Part shown: positions 62,701 to 64,000 of the stretch, in pieces
Numbering within the stretch: the first letter of the stretch is position 1
Layout: every line of letters begins with the position of its first letter
Assembly (NCBI RefSeq): GCF_001426745.1
Contig: NZ_LMFI01000002.1
Coordinates: 62,001-126,000, forward strand
Reading direction: 5' to 3'
DNA from: Nocardioides sp. Root140
GTDB lineage: Bacteria; Actinomycetota; Actinomycetes; Propionibacteriales; Nocardioidaceae
Length of the DNA: 64,000 nt
Program-made: the position numbers and the translations under genes
The notes under the pieces: model-generated
Seen by the model: the letters and a program-made list of their open reading frames with translations, nothing else
What the model was told of the DNA's origin: nothing
The model's database searches: none

Positions 62701-63806
62701 GGGTGCACTCCCGGGGCGAACTTGGGCACCCGGACGATCACTCTCGTCCCGGCGCCGGGGGCGGTCTCGACGATCAGGCCGTAGTCGTCGCCGAAGGTGT
62801 CACGCAGCCGGACGTCGACGTTGCCGAGGCCGACCGAGTCGAGGTCGGCGTCGCCGGCCAGCGCCCGGCGTACCCGCTCGGGATCCTCGCCCGCGCCGTT
62901 GTCCTCGACCTCGATCACGCAGTCGGCGTCGTGGTCGCGGGCGGTGATCGTGATGTGGCCGTCCCCCTTCTCCGCCAGGCCGTGGCGTACGGCGTTCTCG
63001 ACGAGCGGCTGGATGCAGAGGAAGGGTACGGCGACCGGCAGCACCTCCGGCGCGATCCGGAGGGTGACGCCGAGCCGGTCACCGAACCGGGCCTGTTCGA
63101 GCAGCAGGTAGCGCTCGACGGACCGGAGCTCCTCGGCGAGGGTGGTGAACTCGCCGTGCCTGCGGAACGAGTAGCGGGTGAAGTCGGCGAACTCCAGCAG
63201 CAGCTCACGGGCCCGGTCGGGATCGGTGCGCACGAACGACGCGATCGCGCCCAGCGAGTTGTAGATGAAGTGCGGGCTGATCTGGGCGCGCAGGGCCCGC
63301 ACCTCGGCCTCCATCAACCGGGTGCGCGACGCGTCGAGCTCAGCCAGCTCGAGCTGCCCCGAGACCCATGTGGCGACCTCGTCGGCGGCGCGCACCAGGC
63401 CGGCGGTGGCGCTGGGGGTGAACGCCTGCAGGGTGCCGACGATCAGGTCGTCCACGACGAGTGGGGAGACGACGGCGTAGCGGATCGGGCAGTTCGGCAC
63501 GTGGCACGTGACACTGCGCTGCGCCACGTGCGTGCGGCCCTCCTCGACGGCGATCGCGGCGAGCTCGGGGCAGTGGGTGGAGTGGTGGTCGCCGGTGCCG
63601 TCCCACGCCAGCAGGCCGGCGGTGTCGGTGAGGGCCAGCGCCGGGGCGCCCAGCAGGGCCCGCAGGTGGCGCACGCTGCGCTCGGCGCTGGCACTCGTCA
63701 GGCCCTCACGCAGTGCGGGCGAGGCCCGTGATGCGGTGTGCAGGGTGCGGAACGTCGCCCGATCAGCCTCTGTGACGAGGTGGGAACGCCGCCAGCCGAA
63801 CGCCAT
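62697..63806 (-). CDS. LytS-like sensor histidine kinase
   Basis: A 369-residue kinase without membrane helices. A GAF-like sensor (about 45-150) holds three cysteines or histidines in CHVPNCPI that could bind metal or a cofactor. The His_kinase domain follows with phosphoacceptor in ISPHFIYNSLGAI, N-box VENAVRHGL and G-box GLGNVDVRL. The E. coli pyruvate sensors BtsS and YpdA belong to this class. The ATG at 63806 follows TAGTGT (63813-63818) after 6 nt; an upstream in-frame GTG abuts that box and is less likely. Confidence 0.9.
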   Translation of the reverse strand: MAFGWRRSHLVTEADRATFRTLHTASRASPALREGLTSASAERSVRHLRALLGAPALALTDTAGLLAWDGTGDHHSTHCPELAAIAVEEGRTHVAQRSVTCHVPNCPIRYAVVSPLVVDDLIVGTLQAFTPSATAGLVRAADEVATWVSGQLELAELDASRTRLMEAEVRALRAQISPHFIYNSLGAIASFVRTDPDRARELLLEFADFTRYSFRRHGEFTTLAEELRSVERYLLLEQARFGDRLGVTLRIAPEVLPVAVPFLCIQPLVENAVRHGLAEKGDGHITITARDHDADCVIEVEDNGAGEDPERVRRALAGDADLDSVGLGNVDVRLRDTFGDDYGLIVETAPGAGTRVIVRVPKFAPGVHP

Positions 63807-63831
63807 GGCCACACACTAGGGCGTAACCGCG

Positions 63832-64000
63832 CTAGCGGAAGTCGATCAGCAGCAGATCGGACTCCGAGCCGTCCTGCGGTGTGGGCGGCCGCTGGTCGGT
63901 GTCGTCACCGGAGTCGTCTGCCTGGTCCGTCGCGTCGGGGTCGTGCTGCTCGTCGAGCCCGTGTGGCGGCGCCCAGGCGTTCTCGACCACGGTCGCCTTG
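63832..64000 (-). CDS. C-terminal end of an unidentified protein (truncated by window)
   Basis: A minus-strand frame enters from the window edge and ends with TAG at 63832-63834. The 55 visible residues begin KATVVENAWAPPHGL, then an acidic low-complexity stretch (DEQHDPDATDQADDSGDD) and end SESDLLLIDFR. The codon bias matches that of real genes here. Too little for a function. Confidence 0.6.
   Translation of the reverse strand, partial: KATVVENAWAPPHGLDEQHDPDATDQADDSGDDTDQRPPTPQDGSESDLLLIDFR

Overview
The window comes from a high-GC Gram-positive actinobacterium, most probably a Nocardioidaceae member close to Nocardioides. The reasons are the strong GC bias at third codon positions, frequent GTG/TTG starts, WhiB and EccC/EccD/EccB proteins, a TANNNT promoter box 6-7 nt before many start codons (leaderless transcripts), and a gene order from ponA2 to acs that follows the Mycobacterium tuberculosis Rv3682-Rv3667 and Streptomyces wblA-crp regions. 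The species is inferred, not proven.

Layout. 0-5.3 kb: a CoxE-like VWA protein, then a minus-strand three-gene module with a WXG100-like helical protein, an EspG-like protein and a lipase-fold protein that lacks its nucleophile, then a PLP aminotransferase. 5.3-12 kb: a 3-ketosteroid delta4-(5alpha)-dehydrogenase-like flavoprotein with a KstR-type operator, a K+(Na+)/H+ antiporter, a LytR_C protein, a ParB-like small protein, a LysE exporter, a VOC protein and a HerA-like ATPase. 12.2-22.6 kb: a type VII secretion locus (eccC, divergent from eccD1-esx-esx-eccD2-eccB-mycP). 22.6-30.3 kb: housekeeping genes (tRNA-Ser, SRP RNA, dnaX, ybaB, recR, DUF5063, lysC, asd). 30.4-33.4 kb: an acidic membrane protein, tRNA-Pro, a metallophosphoesterase and a YqeY protein. 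33.5-38.6 kb: ponA2, whiB4/wblA and two ArsA-like ATPases. 38.6-46.6 kb: IclR with a CoA-transferase pair, a MacB/FtsX-type ABC exporter, and a NarL-type two-component system. 46.7-57.8 kb: alkD-like gene, DUF4177, ridA, NUDIX, MBL hydrolase, nhaA, holin-like protein, marP, CoA-type NUDIX, TlpA lipoprotein, nth, crp and acs. 57.9-64 kb: actP plus DUF485, then a LytS/LytTR two-component system with a second SSS symporter and a small membrane protein, and the end of one truncated gene.

How the genes work together. Acetate use is concentrated at the right end: crp, acs and actP lie within 5 kb. The acs and actP promoters each carry a CRP/GlxR-like site in the same position, just downstream of the -10 box. 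The LytS/LytTR pair probably senses a carboxylate and controls the second symporter. The T7SS locus has two different EccD proteins and no EccE or EccA.

The most unusual signal is in the junctions between genes. Five unrelated repeat families (22-bp, 21-bp and 27-39-bp units, a 40-bp element, and a hairpin element ending in CGCGTTAC) sit mainly between convergent genes. In several cases they supply the stop codon or C-terminal codons of the neighbouring gene. The four CGCGTTAC hairpins keep loop length and spacing while their stems vary by compensating base changes. There is also a nearly six-copy 32-bp minisatellite.
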